From NCBI GenBank assembly GCA_964577835.1, contig CAZOBN010000015.1, positions 1 through 50,515 of the forward strand: 50,515 nucleotides of DNA. The letters run 5' to 3'. Numbering within the stretch: position 1 is the stretch's first letter; each line of letters begins with the position of its first letter. Positions 30,967 to 39,900 of this stretch are shown here, one piece after another. A program made the position numbers and the translations under genes. This DNA is from CAVVYA01 sp964577835 (GTDB lineage Bacteria > Pseudomonadota > Alphaproteobacteria > SMXQ01). The notes beneath the pieces were generated by a model. That model was not told where the DNA came from. It made no database searches and worked only from the letters and a program-made list of their open reading frames with translations.

Positions 30967-31221
30967 TTAGCGCTTCGCATCCGGATCACCGTGATTGAGG
31001 GTGACGATTTCGATCATGGCCCGAACCCACTCGTCCATCTGATGCGCCCAGTCATCCGCCTGGGCGGCCGTGACGCCCTGGGCCTCCCGGGCATAGGCGC
31101 GATACTCCGCCTTGTTGGCCTCGAGATAGGCTTCACGCTCGTCGCCTTCCTTGCCGACCGCCACCAGTGCGGTGGTCTCGATCAAGGTCAGGAGTCGATC
31201 GGCCAGGGGTTCTTCGCTCAT
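30967..31221 (-). CDS. Small hypothetical protein
   Basis: The 84-residue acidic helical protein reads MSEEPLADRLLTLIETTALVAV and ends ...MDEWVRAMIEIVTLNHGD. No domain recognised; no signal peptide. The ATG at 31221 is the first credible start. It follows the next small gene (31266-31523) with 44 bp between, probably one transcript. Confidence 0.6.
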   Translation of the reverse strand: MSEEPLADRLLTLIETTALVAVGKEGDEREAYLEANKAEYRAYAREAQGVTAAQADDWAHQMDEWVRAMIEIVTLNHGDPDAKR

Positions 31222-31265
31222 GCGTCGTCCTCGATCGGCGGGATACGAAAAGCCGCTGGACGCAG

Positions 31266-31523
31266 TCACTCGGCGGTCGATTGTCCGGCCGGCCCGAGCA
31301 GCGCGCGGGCGAACATGTAGAGCATCTCCGCGGCATGGGTGTCGCCCCTGCCGGCAAGCTGCTCGTACCAGAGATGGGCGCGGTCGTGCAGGCGTTTGGC
31401 CAGGGTCGGGTCTTGCTCCGTGAGAACCTGGGCGATGCAAAGGCCGATCACGGCCGTGCCCATCTTGATCTGGTCGATATCGCTATGAGGTGGGACCGCG
31501 CTGCCGTTCGGCTCGTCTGTCAT
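31266..31523 (-). CDS. Small hypothetical protein
   Basis: The 85-residue protein is rich in helix-forming residues (IDQIKMGTAVIGLCIAQVL, LAKRLHDRAHLWYEQLAGRGDTHAAEMLYMFARALL). The GDTHAAEMLYMF stretch recalls the small unknown proteins of alphaproteobacteria that carry a TPR-like helix pair. No known domain. An ATG with moderate spacing follows GGAGTC. Confidence 0.6.
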   Translation of the reverse strand: MTDEPNGSAVPPHSDIDQIKMGTAVIGLCIAQVLTEQDPTLAKRLHDRAHLWYEQLAGRGDTHAAEMLYMFARALLGPAGQSTAE

Positions 31524-31667
31524 GTTCGACTCCGTGGTTGCGCGGGCAAGCTAACACGGGCGTCATCGGGCCGCGCCGGTCATTCTTGACGGATGTCTGG
31601 ATGAGCGGTGGCGACAAACCCTGCGGCGCGACCCGCGTTGCGCGTGAGGTGAAGCTTCGGCGCGCTG

Positions 31668-31886
31668 TCAATCCGCGCCGTCGCCGATCACGCCGAAACT
31701 CTTGGATTTGGCATCGCCGTTGGCCAAGGTAAATCCTTCGGAGGCCAAGCCTCGCCGCAACAGCTCCCGGATCGCCGCCGCGCGACTCGGCATGCGCTTG
31801 CCGAAACGCCAATCGTCGAGCGCGGTCAACTCGTCCCTCGTCAACATGATCTGCAGTCGTTCGCCACGTGCCAGGTTATCAGCCAT
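31668..31886 (-). CDS. Ribbon-helix-helix-like small protein
   Basis: The 72-residue protein carries ERLQIMLTRDELTALDDWRFGKRMPSRAAAIRELLRRGLAS, a ribbon-helix-helix pattern (beta strand, helix, then helix with R-x-x-A-I-R-E-L-L). Such proteins bind DNA as dimers and often repress their own operon. No toxin gene is next to it. GGGGAG precedes the ATG at 31886. A short A/T-rich stretch upstream separates it from the divergent kinase gene. Confidence 0.72.
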   Translation of the reverse strand: MADNLARGERLQIMLTRDELTALDDWRFGKRMPSRAAAIRELLRRGLASEGFTLANGDAKSKSFGVIGDGAD

Positions 31887-32086
31887 CGAGACTCCCCGCT
31901 TTCCTGCACCAAAAGCTGTGAATGAGCCTAAAGCGTTCAATGTGCAATTTACCATAAACGTTCCAAATACCACTATGCTCCTTAATAGGACAAATTCTCC
32001 AAAAGCTGAGAATTAGCCATCTAAGTCATTAATAATGTTAGATTTTTTTGGTAAATCTCGTATGGTTGCAGCAGGAGGATCCGCCC

Positions 32087-32782
32087 ATGCAGCCGCACAC
32101 GATAAGCATTGCCGACAGCGCCAAGATCAGCCTCAGCGAAGTGAACCAGAAGCAGGTGAGCCGATCGGTCTCCACCCCGCCCGAACTTCTGCTGCGCGAG
32201 GCGGACCACCGGATCTGCAACAGCCTTCAACTTGTCTCCGCATTTCTCGCGCTGGAAGAGCGCCGCCTCGAAGAGGGTTCGGCGAAGCGGGCTTTGGCGG
32301 ACGCACGCCGGCGCATCGCCATCGTCGCGCGCCTTCACAGGCAACTTTCGAGCGCCGCTTCGGTGGGGCATGTGACGCTCGACGATTATCTTCAGGCGCT
32401 GTCGGACGATCTGTCGAGAGCGCTCGTCGATGGACGCCGGCTGACGCTGCTGGTGAATGTCGATGGCATCGCCGTGCCGGCCAACATCGCCCGCGGACTC
32501 GGGCTCATCGTCAATGAGCTCGTCTCCAATGCGCTGAAACATGCGTTTCCACAGGATCGCGAGGGCATCATCGAGATCGGCTGCGGTCTCGATGCGGATG
32601 GCCAGATTTCTCTGCATGTGAGTGACAATGGCGTTGGTTATCCGGTGCGGGGCAGCATGGAGAACGACACCGGTCTCGGCATGAAGATGGTGGACATGCT
32701 TCTGGCACAGATGAAGGGCCATTTGGACACCGTGAAGTCCGGCGAGCATGTCATCCAGAAAGTAAGCGTGTCGCGCGAATAG
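32087..32782 (+). CDS. Sensorless histidine kinase, HisKA_2/HWE type
   Basis: The 231-residue protein has the phosphoacceptor READHRICNSLQLVSAFL (H41). Its HATPase_c domain has LGLIVNELVSNALKHAF (N-box), VSDNGVGYP (G1) and GLGMKMVDML (G2). The order and the DHRICNSLQ motif mark the HisKA_2/HWE group. There is no sensor or membrane domain, so input must come from a partner. AGGAGG lies 8 nt before ATG 32087; a longer frame upstream has no site. Kinases of this kind often control the general stress response, but no PhyR or NepR is in view. Confidence 0.88.
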   Translation: MQPHTISIADSAKISLSEVNQKQVSRSVSTPPELLLREADHRICNSLQLVSAFLALEERRLEEGSAKRALADARRRIAIVARLHRQLSSAASVGHVTLDDYLQALSDDLSRALVDGRRLTLLVNVDGIAVPANIARGLGLIVNELVSNALKHAFPQDREGIIEIGCGLDADGQISLHVSDNGVGYPVRGSMENDTGLGMKMVDMLLAQMKGHLDTVKSGEHVIQKVSVSRE

Positions 32783-33049
32783 GCCCTCCCCGTCCCCTCT
32801 CGGCACGTCCCGTACTACCGAATGGAGAAGACGGCGGCACATCCGACTCTTCGGCCGCTTGTTCTTGTCGCGGGCGCGCGCTCAGCATAGACTTCGCCAA
32901 GGGGATGACAACGGCGACGAAACGCCGGCAAGTCAGGGGATGTGCGAATGACTGTCTCAGACGCCCGCTCTAGCTGTGGATCGTCCCGCAACGTAGCTGT
33001 GTCCTGTCGTTAACTGCGGTCCTGTCCTAAGCGTTTGCAAGCGGTGTTC

Positions 33050-33562
33050 ATGAGCCCCAACGATTCCAGTCCGCCTCCTCTCGGCGCCAAAGAGCGCGTC
33101 CTCCTCGATCCGAAGATTCGCAAGGTCCACGACTACTGGGTGGCGAAACATCGCGGGTCGCGATTGCCATCCCGTGGCGATATCGATCCGGTCGACCTGT
33201 CCGATTGCCTCGGCGTGATCATGCTCCTGGATGTCGGCGGCGCCGGCCGGGATTTCGCCGTGCGGCTCGCCGGGCTGCAGGTCGAGGAGGCGTTCGGCCG
33301 CACCCTGAGAGGCCAGAAACTGTTCGAACTGTTCAAAGAGGCGGCGGACAGCGATTGTTTTCGTCGGTTCCGCCTGACGGCGATCACCGGCGAGGCGGAC
33401 TTCCGCTCGGCCGATCTGGCGGGCATGGGCCGGCCATTCGTCCATTACGATTGCGCCACGCTGCCGCTGTCCGATGACGGCGGCACGGTCACGCACCTGC
33501 TGTGTTGCTATGCGTTTACCCACAGCGCGATCGGCCAGGGCGCTGGCCAGCCGGCGGGATGA
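33050..33562 (+). CDS. PAS_5-domain protein
   Basis: The 170-residue protein is built of one domain: IRKVHDYWVAKHRGSRLPSRGDIDPVDLSDCLGVIMLLDV, then RDFAVRLAGLQVEEAFGRTLRGQKLFELF. This is the PAS_5 family seen in alphaproteobacteria, where copies may bind a small ligand or partner. No output domain. ATG 33050 is preceded by no strong ribosome site; a TTG at 33035 is possible. The end is 4 bp from the convergent pentapeptide gene. Confidence 0.8.
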   Translation: MSPNDSSPPPLGAKERVLLDPKIRKVHDYWVAKHRGSRLPSRGDIDPVDLSDCLGVIMLLDVGGAGRDFAVRLAGLQVEEAFGRTLRGQKLFELFKEAADSDCFRRFRLTAITGEADFRSADLAGMGRPFVHYDCATLPLSDDGGTVTHLLCCYAFTHSAIGQGAGQPAG

Positions 33563-33566
33563 TCGG

Positions 33567-34880
33567 CTAGATCGGGATCTTCTCGGCGCGCAATTCGCGG
33601 CTCAGCGTCAGCGCCAGGCTGGGATCGATGATCGTATCCTGGATATTGGCGTTGCGCAGATTCGCCTCTTCCAGATCCGCATCGGTCAGATCGGCGCCGC
33701 GAAGATCGGCGTCGGTGAGATCGGCTTCCTTGAGATTGGCTTCCGACAGATCCGCGAAGGTCAGGTTGGCCCGGCTGAGATTGACCGACCACATGCGCGT
33801 GCCGTGCTGACCGTCCGGGCGCCAGATCGTCGCCGGCCCGAGATTGGCGTGAAACAAGCGCGCCCGCGTCAGATTGACGCCGGTGAGATTGGCCCCCATC
33901 AGATCCGCCATCATGAGATTGGCGTAGCTGAGATCGGTGCCCGACAGATCGGCGAGCAGGAATTTGCAGCGCGATAAAATCGCGCCGCGCATGTCCACCA
34001 TATTGAGCCGGGCGCCGTTCAGATTGCGCCCTTCGAGATTGACCTCGCTCAAGTCGGCACCGGTCAGCTCGGCGCGCTTGCCGCGCGTGCCGTTCGATTC
34101 GATCCAGTCCTGATGCAGGCTCAGCACGTCCTGAATGTCGAGCGGCAGGCTTTCCGGGAGGCGCGCCGTGATGGTTTCGCTGAGGTCGACATCGGTGATG
34201 TCGGCGCCTTTGAGCTTGGCCCCGGTCAGGCGCGCGCCGCGCAGGTTGCATCCATGGAGCGTCGCACTTTCGAAATTGGCGCCGGTCAGATTGGCGCCGG
34301 CGAGATTGGCGCCCTTGAGCTTCGCCGCCGTCAGGTTGGCATCGGCCAGATTGACGTCGGAAAGATCGGTTCCAAAAAGGATGGCTTCGTGGAGATCGGC
34401 CTCGATCATGGAGGCTTCGTTGAGGCGTGCGTGCGACAAGTTGGCGTTGCGTAGGGCCGCGCGATCGAGCCGCGCCTGGCTGAGGTCCGTGGCATCGCCG
34501 CCATGCACGCCGGTGTCGAGATAGGCGCCCGCGCGCAGGTCCGCCTCGTTCAAGTTTGCGTCGGTGAGCTTGGCGCCGCGCAACCGGGCTCCCTTGAGAT
34601 CGGCTCGAAACAGATTGGCCTTGGTCAGATTGCAATGCTGCAGATCGCTGCGAAACAAATCGGCGAAGCTGAGGTCGGCATTGACCAGCAGGCTGCGGCT
34701 GAAGTTGGCGCGATCCGCCGCGGCATGGCGCAGGACGACATTGTTCAGGTTGAGACCGGCCAGGTTGGCGCGTGACAAGTTCGCGCGGCTGCCGCCCAAT
34801 CGACCTTCGAGAAAGTCGAGGTGCTGGCGCAGGAGAGTGGCGATATTTCCGACCGGCTTGAGCGAGTTGCTGGTCACCAA
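33567..34880 (-). CDS. Large pentapeptide-repeat protein
   Basis: The 437-residue protein consists mainly of tandem A(D/N)LXX pentapeptides (for example ANLSRANLAGLNLNN and ADLFRSDLQHCNLTKANLF) in two blocks. They are separated by a non-repeat linker near residues 230-265 (LPLDIQDVLSLHQDWIESNGTRGKR). Each block should form a right-handed quadrilateral helix. There is no signal peptide or extra domain. Members vary from gyrase protection (Qnr/MfpA) to scaffolds; this one has no Qnr-type loops I can recognise, so no function is given. Confidence 0.92.
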   Translation of the reverse strand: MVTSNSLKPVGNIATLLRQHLDFLEGRLGGSRANLSRANLAGLNLNNVVLRHAAADRANFSRSLLVNADLSFADLFRSDLQHCNLTKANLFRADLKGARLRGAKLTDANLNEADLRAGAYLDTGVHGGDATDLSQARLDRAALRNANLSHARLNEASMIEADLHEAILFGTDLSDVNLADANLTAAKLKGANLAGANLTGANFESATLHGCNLRGARLTGAKLKGADITDVDLSETITARLPESLPLDIQDVLSLHQDWIESNGTRGKRAELTGADLSEVNLEGRNLNGARLNMVDMRGAILSRCKFLLADLSGTDLSYANLMMADLMGANLTGVNLTRARLFHANLGPATIWRPDGQHGTRMWSVNLSRANLTFADLSEANLKEADLTDADLRGADLTDADLEEANLRNANIQDTIIDPSLALTLSRELRAEKIPI

Positions 34881-35019
34881 CGCGATACTCTTCGAATACG
34901 GGAAAGGCCCCGATTGCTGTGACGCCCGACGCGAACGAGGTTCGGACTGGCACGCCCCAGGCTAAGGAGATATCCTTAAGAAATACTTTCGGATTGTGCT
35001 CCAATGGCCTTTCCCGCTC

Positions 35020-35694
35020 ATGCGGCTCGATATCTTCGCGGATACGATTTGTCCCTGGTGCTACATCGGGAAGCGCCGTTTGGAGGCCGCTCTCGGGATG
35101 GCGCGGTCCTCCCCCTACGCCGTCCGTTTGCGGCGCACGCTGGCGATCCGATGGCGGCCGTTTCTGCTCGATCCCGCGATGCCGGCCGAGGGCATGGACC
35201 GCAAGGCCTATCTGGCCTGGAAGTTCGGCGGCGCCGGACGAGCCGAATTCATTGCCGACCGCGTTGCCCAGGAAGGCCGCGGCGACGGCATACGTTTCGC
35301 CTTCGAGCGTATCGCGCGCACGCCCAACACGGTCGATTCCCACCGCCTGATCGCCTTCGCCCAGAAGGCGGGCGATGCGACTCCGGTCGTCGAGGCGCTG
35401 TTCGCCGCCTACTTCAGCGAAGGCCGCGACATCGGCGACCGCGATGAGCTTGCCGCCATCGGCGCCCAATGCGGTCTCGATGAGAGCGTGCTGCGCCGCC
35501 ACCTCGCGAGCGGCGCTGGAATCGCCGAGGTCATGGCCGCGAACGATCATGCCCGCGCGCTCGGCATCAATGCGGTTCCCTGCTTCGTGTTCGACGAGCG
35601 CGAGGCGCTGGCGGGCGCCCAGCCGCCGGAAGTCTTTCTGCGATTGTTCGATTTCGCCCGCCAGCAGGCGGCCACCGGCGATGCCGCGCCGTAG
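35020..35694 (+). CDS. DsbA-family oxidoreductase, FrnE-like
   Basis: The 224-residue protein begins MRLDIFADTICPWCYIGKRRLEAAL with C11-P-W-C14 and ends with AVPCFVFDEREALAGAQPPEVF, the cis-Pro loop and final helix. This is the FrnE/DsbA-like thioredoxin group. There is no signal peptide, so it acts in the cytosol. A GTG at 34996 could extend it by 8 residues, but ATG 35020 fits the family. Redox or isomerase activity is inferred from the fold. Confidence 0.9.
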   Translation: MRLDIFADTICPWCYIGKRRLEAALGMARSSPYAVRLRRTLAIRWRPFLLDPAMPAEGMDRKAYLAWKFGGAGRAEFIADRVAQEGRGDGIRFAFERIARTPNTVDSHRLIAFAQKAGDATPVVEALFAAYFSEGRDIGDRDELAAIGAQCGLDESVLRRHLASGAGIAEVMAANDHARALGINAVPCFVFDEREALAGAQPPEVFLRLFDFARQQAATGDAAP

Positions 35695-35749
35695 CGCTAT
35701 GCGTAGATGAAACGACTAGAGAAGACGCATGCGCCTTGACGTTCTGTTC

Positions 35750-35912
35750 TCCTCCCCCTCGATGGGGGAGGTTGGGTGGGGGTGAACGTCATTCAACATC
35801 GAGAACCCCCCACCCTGCCCCTCCCCCACGAAGAGGGGGGAGGGAATGTACTGGGCCCACACGAGTTTTTAGCGTTGTGAACAAAACATGGAAGGTCCGA
35901 TTAAATCGGGCC
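35750..35912. repeat. C/G-rich repeat block with two palindrome types downstream of mfd
   Basis: Bases 35750-35784 match the reverse complement of 7452-7486 at 34 of 35 positions. The complementary C-rich block 35808-35848 (CCCCCCACCCTGCCCCTCCC...) pairs with it around a 20-nt loop, giving a large hairpin. At 35894-35912 a second palindrome GGTCCGATT-A-AATCGGGCC belongs to the CTTGA-type family by its flanks. The gap 35695-35939 holds only these. It separates the dsbA-like gene from the 3' end of mfd. Confidence 0.75.
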
Positions 35913-35939
35913 ATGACGAAATTAGGAGGGAATTTAAGC

Positions 35940-38900
35940 TCACGCAGCCTTGCCGCGGGTCGCGATGCCCACGAGCTCGGTGATCAGCTTCTCCAATCCG
36001 CTCAGGCGATTGGCCGGATTCTCCCAATTGCGGCGATAGACCAGCTTATGGTCTGGGCGCAGGCGCACGCTGCCGGCCTGACCGGCGATGAAGCCCACGA
36101 GGCCCTCGGGATTGTCGAATTTGTTGTCGCGGAACGACAGCACGGCGCCCTTCGGACCGGCGTCGACCTTGTCGATGCCGGCGGCGCGGCACATCGTCTT
36201 GAGCGCGACCACCTTGAGCAGGTTGTCGGCTTCCGGCGGCATCGGGCCGAAGCGATCGACGATCTCCGAGGCGAACGCGTCGACATCCTTGGGATCGGTG
36301 ATCTGGGCGACGCGGCGATAGAGACCGAGCCGCAGGCTGAGATCGGGCACATAGCTTTCCGGGATCATCACCGGAATGCCCAGGCCGATCTGCGGCGTCC
36401 AGGCGACCGTCTCGGTGATTTCCTCGCCACGCAGGGAGGCCACAGCTTCCTCCAGCATCTGCTGGTAGAGCTCGATGCCGACCTCGCGGATGTGACCCGA
36501 TTGCTCCTCGCCCAACAGGTTGCCGGCGCCGCGGATATCGAGATCGTGGCTGGCCAGGGAGAATCCGGCGCCCAGGTTGTCGAGCGTCTGCATGACCTGC
36601 AGGCGCTTCTCCGCCGCGGGCGTCAGCTTGCGATTGGTCGGCAGCGTGAGGTAGGCATAGGCGCGCAGCTTGCTGCGACCGACGCGGCCGCGCAGCTGAT
36701 AGAGCTGCGCGAGGCCGAACATGTCGGCGCGGTGGATGATCATGGTGTTGACGTTCGGCATATCGAGCCCGGACTCGATGATATTGGTCGATAGCAGGAT
36801 TTCGTGTTGCCCGGCGTTGAACGCCTGCATTGTCCCCTCCAGCACGGTCGGCGACATCTGGCCATGGACGGCCGCGATCTTGGCATCGGGCAGGATATCG
36901 ATGATTTCCTGGCGCACCACCTCGATATCCTGGATACGCGGGCAGACATAGAAGCTCTGGCCGCCGCGGAAGCGTTCGCGCAGCAAAGCCTCGCGAACCA
37001 CGACCGGATCGAATGGCAGCACGAAGGTGCGCACCGCCAGGCGATCGACAGGCGGCGTGGCGATGATGCTCAATTCCTTTACGCCGGTCAGCGCGAGTTG
37101 CAGCGTGCGTGGAATGGGCGTCGCCGTCAGGGTCAGAACATGCACGTTGGAGCGCAGCGCCTTGAGCCGCTCCTTGTGGGCGACGCCGAAATGCTGCTCC
37201 TCGTCGACGATGAGCAGGCCGAGGTGGTTGAAGTCGATGCTCTTGGCGAGCAGCGCATGGGTGCCGACCACGATGTTGGTGTGGCCGGAGGTCAGTTCCT
37301 TCCTGGTCAGGGCCGCGGTTTTCGGCGGCGTCAGGCGCGACAGTTGACTGATGCGCACGGGAAAGCCCTCGAAGCGGGCGCGGAAGGTCTCGTAGTGCTG
37401 GCGCGCCAGCAAGGTGGTCGGCATCACGACGGCGACCTGGGCGCCCGACATGGCCGCGACGAACGCGGCGCGCAGCGCCACTTCGGTCTTGCCGAAGCCG
37501 ACGTCGCCGCAGATCAGCCGGTCCATCGGTCGGTCGTTGGTGAGATCCTTGAGGGTGTCCTCGATGGCGGCGAGCTGATCGTCGGTCTCGTGATAGGGGA
37601 AGCGCGCGGCAAACTCTTCGTAGAGCCCTTCCGGCGCCGGCATCGGCTCGGCACGGCTCAACTGACGCGCCGCCGCGATGCGCAGCAGCCCGTCCGCCAT
37701 GTCGCGGATGCGCTTCTTGAGCCGCGCCTTTCGCGCCTGCCAGGCGGCGCCGCCCAGCTTGTCGAGACTGACGGTGCCCTGATCCTCGCCGTAGCGGCTG
37801 AGCACATCGATGTTCTCGACCGGCACGAACAGCTTGTCGCCGCCGTCGTAGAGAACACGCAGGCAATCGTGCGGCGCGCCGGCGATGTCGAGGGTGACCA
37901 ACCCGTCGTAGCGCCCGATGCCATGCTCGATATGGACGACCAGATCGCCCTCCTCGATGCTGGTGATCTCGCGCAGGAAGACATCGGAGCGGCGGGCGCG
38001 CGGCGCGCGGCGCGCCAGGCGTTCGCCGAAAACGTCCTGTTCGCTGATGACGCAGAGCCCCTCGCCGACGAAGCCGGTCTCGAGACCGAGCACGGCCATG
38101 GCGACCGCATCGGTCGGCAGGATCTGCGTCTCCGGCCAGTCCGCCACCTGTTGCAGGCCATGGATGCCGTGGTCGCGCAATAAGTGGCCCATGCGCTCGC
38201 GCGAACCGCGGCTGTAGGCAGCGATGATCACGCGGCGGCCGGCTTCGCGCTCCGCGTTGATGGCGCTCGACAGGGTGCCGAACACATCGGCACTCGCCTG
38301 ATGGCGCACGGCGGCGAAATTGACGCCCGGCTTGGCGGCGAGATCGATGACGCGCTCGTCGCTCGACGCGGAGAACGGCGTGAACCGGCCATGGGGCCGC
38401 GCCGCCAGATTCTCGGAGAGTTCCTCGGCTGTGAGATAAAGCCGTTCGGGCGGCAGCGGATGGTAGATCTCGCCGCTCGCCGCGCCCGGCCGCTTCAGAT
38501 CGCGACGCGCCTGGTAGAAGTCCTCGATCTGCCCAAGCCGCCCATCGCGCGCCTCGTCGGCCCGCGCGTCCAGGGTGACGAAGACCTCGGGCAGGTAATC
38601 GAACGGTGTCGCCAACTGGTCATGAAACAGCGGCAGCCAATGCTCCATGCCGATATGACGATGTCCGGCGCTGATCGATTCATAGAGCGGATCATGCTCG
38701 CCCGAGGTGCCGAAGATCTCGCGATAGGTCGTGCGGAAGCGCTCGATGCTGTGTTTGTTCAGCAGAACTTCGCTGACCGGCTTGAGATCGAGCGCCTCGA
38801 CCGTTCCGGTCGAGCGCTGGGTCATCGGGTCGAAGCTGCGGATGCGCTCGAGGGTGTCGCCGAACAGATCCAGGCGCAGGGGTTCGCGGCGCCCCGCGGG

Positions 38901-39482
38901 AAAGACATCGATCAGGCCGCCGCGCAGGGCATATTCGCCGGGCTCCATGACGGTGTCGGAACGGACATAGCCGTTGCCGTTGAGGAAGCTCGTCAGCTCG
39001 TCGATGTCGAGTGTGCCGCCGGCGCGCACCGCGAATCGGGCGCTCTGCAGCAAGGCCGCCTGGGGCACCCGCTGCAGCAGCGCATTGACCGTGGTCAACA
39101 CGACACGCGGCCGAGCGGTCTCCTCCAGCGGCGTGCCGCGCAATTGGGCGAGGCGGACCAGCGTGTCGATGCGCCGGCTGACGATCTCGCTGTTGGGCGA
39201 GACGCGGTCGTAAGGCAGGCAATCCCAGGCCGGGAACGTGAGGATCTCGGCGTCCGGCATGAAGAACGCCAGGGCATCCGCCATGCGTGTCATGGCGGCG
39301 TCATCCATGGCCACGTGCAACAGATCGACCATCGGCCCGCCCGCGCCATGCGCCGCCGCTCCGGCACGGCGCGCCATGAGTTCGGGCAGGGCGCGTGCCA
39401 GGCACAGCGCATCCGCTCCCTGGGGCGCGCGGGCGATTGTGATCGGGCCAGGAGTTGATACTAATTCAAGAAGCGTTTTCAA
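35940..39482 (-). CDS. mfd: Transcription-repair coupling factor Mfd
   Basis: The 1180-residue ATP-dependent translocase removes stalled RNA polymerase and recruits UvrA. The N-terminal UvrB-homology modules (IEILTFPAWDCLPYDRVSPNSE) are followed by the RNAP-interacting domain (EGDLVVHIEHGIGRYDGL). The SF2 motor has GDVGFGKTEVALRAA, DEEQHFGV, LTLTATPIPRTL and SGLDMPNVNT with RVGRS, then the autoinhibitory TRCF domain. The start is TTG at 39482, 7 bp after sdhE. The frame has no earlier in-frame ATG, and MKTLLELVSTPG fits the family. Confidence 0.95.
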   Translation of the reverse strand: MKTLLELVSTPGPITIARAPQGADALCLARALPELMARRAGAAAHGAGGPMVDLLHVAMDDAAMTRMADALAFFMPDAEILTFPAWDCLPYDRVSPNSEIVSRRIDTLVRLAQLRGTPLEETARPRVVLTTVNALLQRVPQAALLQSARFAVRAGGTLDIDELTSFLNGNGYVRSDTVMEPGEYALRGGLIDVFPAGRREPLRLDLFGDTLERIRSFDPMTQRSTGTVEALDLKPVSEVLLNKHSIERFRTTYREIFGTSGEHDPLYESISAGHRHIGMEHWLPLFHDQLATPFDYLPEVFVTLDARADEARDGRLGQIEDFYQARRDLKRPGAASGEIYHPLPPERLYLTAEELSENLAARPHGRFTPFSASSDERVIDLAAKPGVNFAAVRHQASADVFGTLSSAINAEREAGRRVIIAAYSRGSRERMGHLLRDHGIHGLQQVADWPETQILPTDAVAMAVLGLETGFVGEGLCVISEQDVFGERLARRAPRARRSDVFLREITSIEEGDLVVHIEHGIGRYDGLVTLDIAGAPHDCLRVLYDGGDKLFVPVENIDVLSRYGEDQGTVSLDKLGGAAWQARKARLKKRIRDMADGLLRIAAARQLSRAEPMPAPEGLYEEFAARFPYHETDDQLAAIEDTLKDLTNDRPMDRLICGDVGFGKTEVALRAAFVAAMSGAQVAVVMPTTLLARQHYETFRARFEGFPVRISQLSRLTPPKTAALTRKELTSGHTNIVVGTHALLAKSIDFNHLGLLIVDEEQHFGVAHKERLKALRSNVHVLTLTATPIPRTLQLALTGVKELSIIATPPVDRLAVRTFVLPFDPVVVREALLRERFRGGQSFYVCPRIQDIEVVRQEIIDILPDAKIAAVHGQMSPTVLEGTMQAFNAGQHEILLSTNIIESGLDMPNVNTMIIHRADMFGLAQLYQLRGRVGRSKLRAYAYLTLPTNRKLTPAAEKRLQVMQTLDNLGAGFSLASHDLDIRGAGNLLGEEQSGHIREVGIELYQQMLEEAVASLRGEEITETVAWTPQIGLGIPVMIPESYVPDLSLRLGLYRRVAQITDPKDVDAFASEIVDRFGPMPPEADNLLKVVALKTMCRAAGIDKVDAGPKGAVLSFRDNKFDNPEGLVGFIAGQAGSVRLRPDHKLVYRRNWENPANRLSGLEKLITELVGIATRGKAA

Positions 39483-39489
39483 ATGAGTA

Positions 39490-39759
39490 CTACTTCAGCT
39501 TAAAGTTCTTTAGGAGATCGAGGATCTCGCCTTGGAGATCGTCCGGCGCGACCGCCCGGCCGGTCAGCCAATTGACCAGGTCCACGTCGTTCTCGTCGAG
39601 CAAGCGCTCGAATTCATCGAGTTGCGGGGTGCTCAGGGTCAGCAGATATTGCGCGGCGAAGCCGCCGATCAGCAGATCGGCTTCCTGGGTGCCGCGGTGA
39701 GCGCTCTGGTAGAGCAGGCGTTTGCGCCGGGTCGCCAGCGCGTCATTGGAATCGGTCAT
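39490..39759 (-). CDS. sdhE: FAD assembly factor SdhE
   Basis: The 89-residue protein has the RGTQEADLLIGGFA segment (RGxxE) and LDEFERLLDENDVDLVNWLTGR, the helices of the SdhE/Sdh5 family. It promotes covalent flavinylation of succinate dehydrogenase. It precedes mfd by 7 bp and diverges from recG, the usual alphaproteobacterial arrangement. The 141-bp gap to recG should hold both promoters. Confidence 0.95.
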   Translation of the reverse strand: MTDSNDALATRRKRLLYQSAHRGTQEADLLIGGFAAQYLLTLSTPQLDEFERLLDENDVDLVNWLTGRAVAPDDLQGEILDLLKNFKLK

Positions 39760-39900
39760 GGCTCTCGCGAATCGATACCGGCCCGGTCAAGCCCGCCGTC
39801 GCGCGTAACCGTAAGTGCGACGGATCGGGGAATCGGCCAAGCTGCGAGACATGATATAAGTCTTCATGAGCGCGCTGTCAGCCCGCGAAAATGAGAGGCC

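Noticed and set aside
30934..31440. A longer 157-codon version of the small protein at 30967-31221
   Set aside because: The extra N-terminal part is arginine-rich and lies antisense-in-frame over the neighbouring gene at 31266-31523; the MSEE start is more natural.
33508..35550. A 680-codon minus-strand frame over the pentapeptide gene
   Set aside because: It is an alternative frame over the repeats, with no start of its own and no motif; the repeated ADLXX frame is the real one.
36804..38183. A 459-codon open frame antisense to mfd
   Set aside because: Frame openness comes from high GC at third positions of mfd; composition is unlike a protein.
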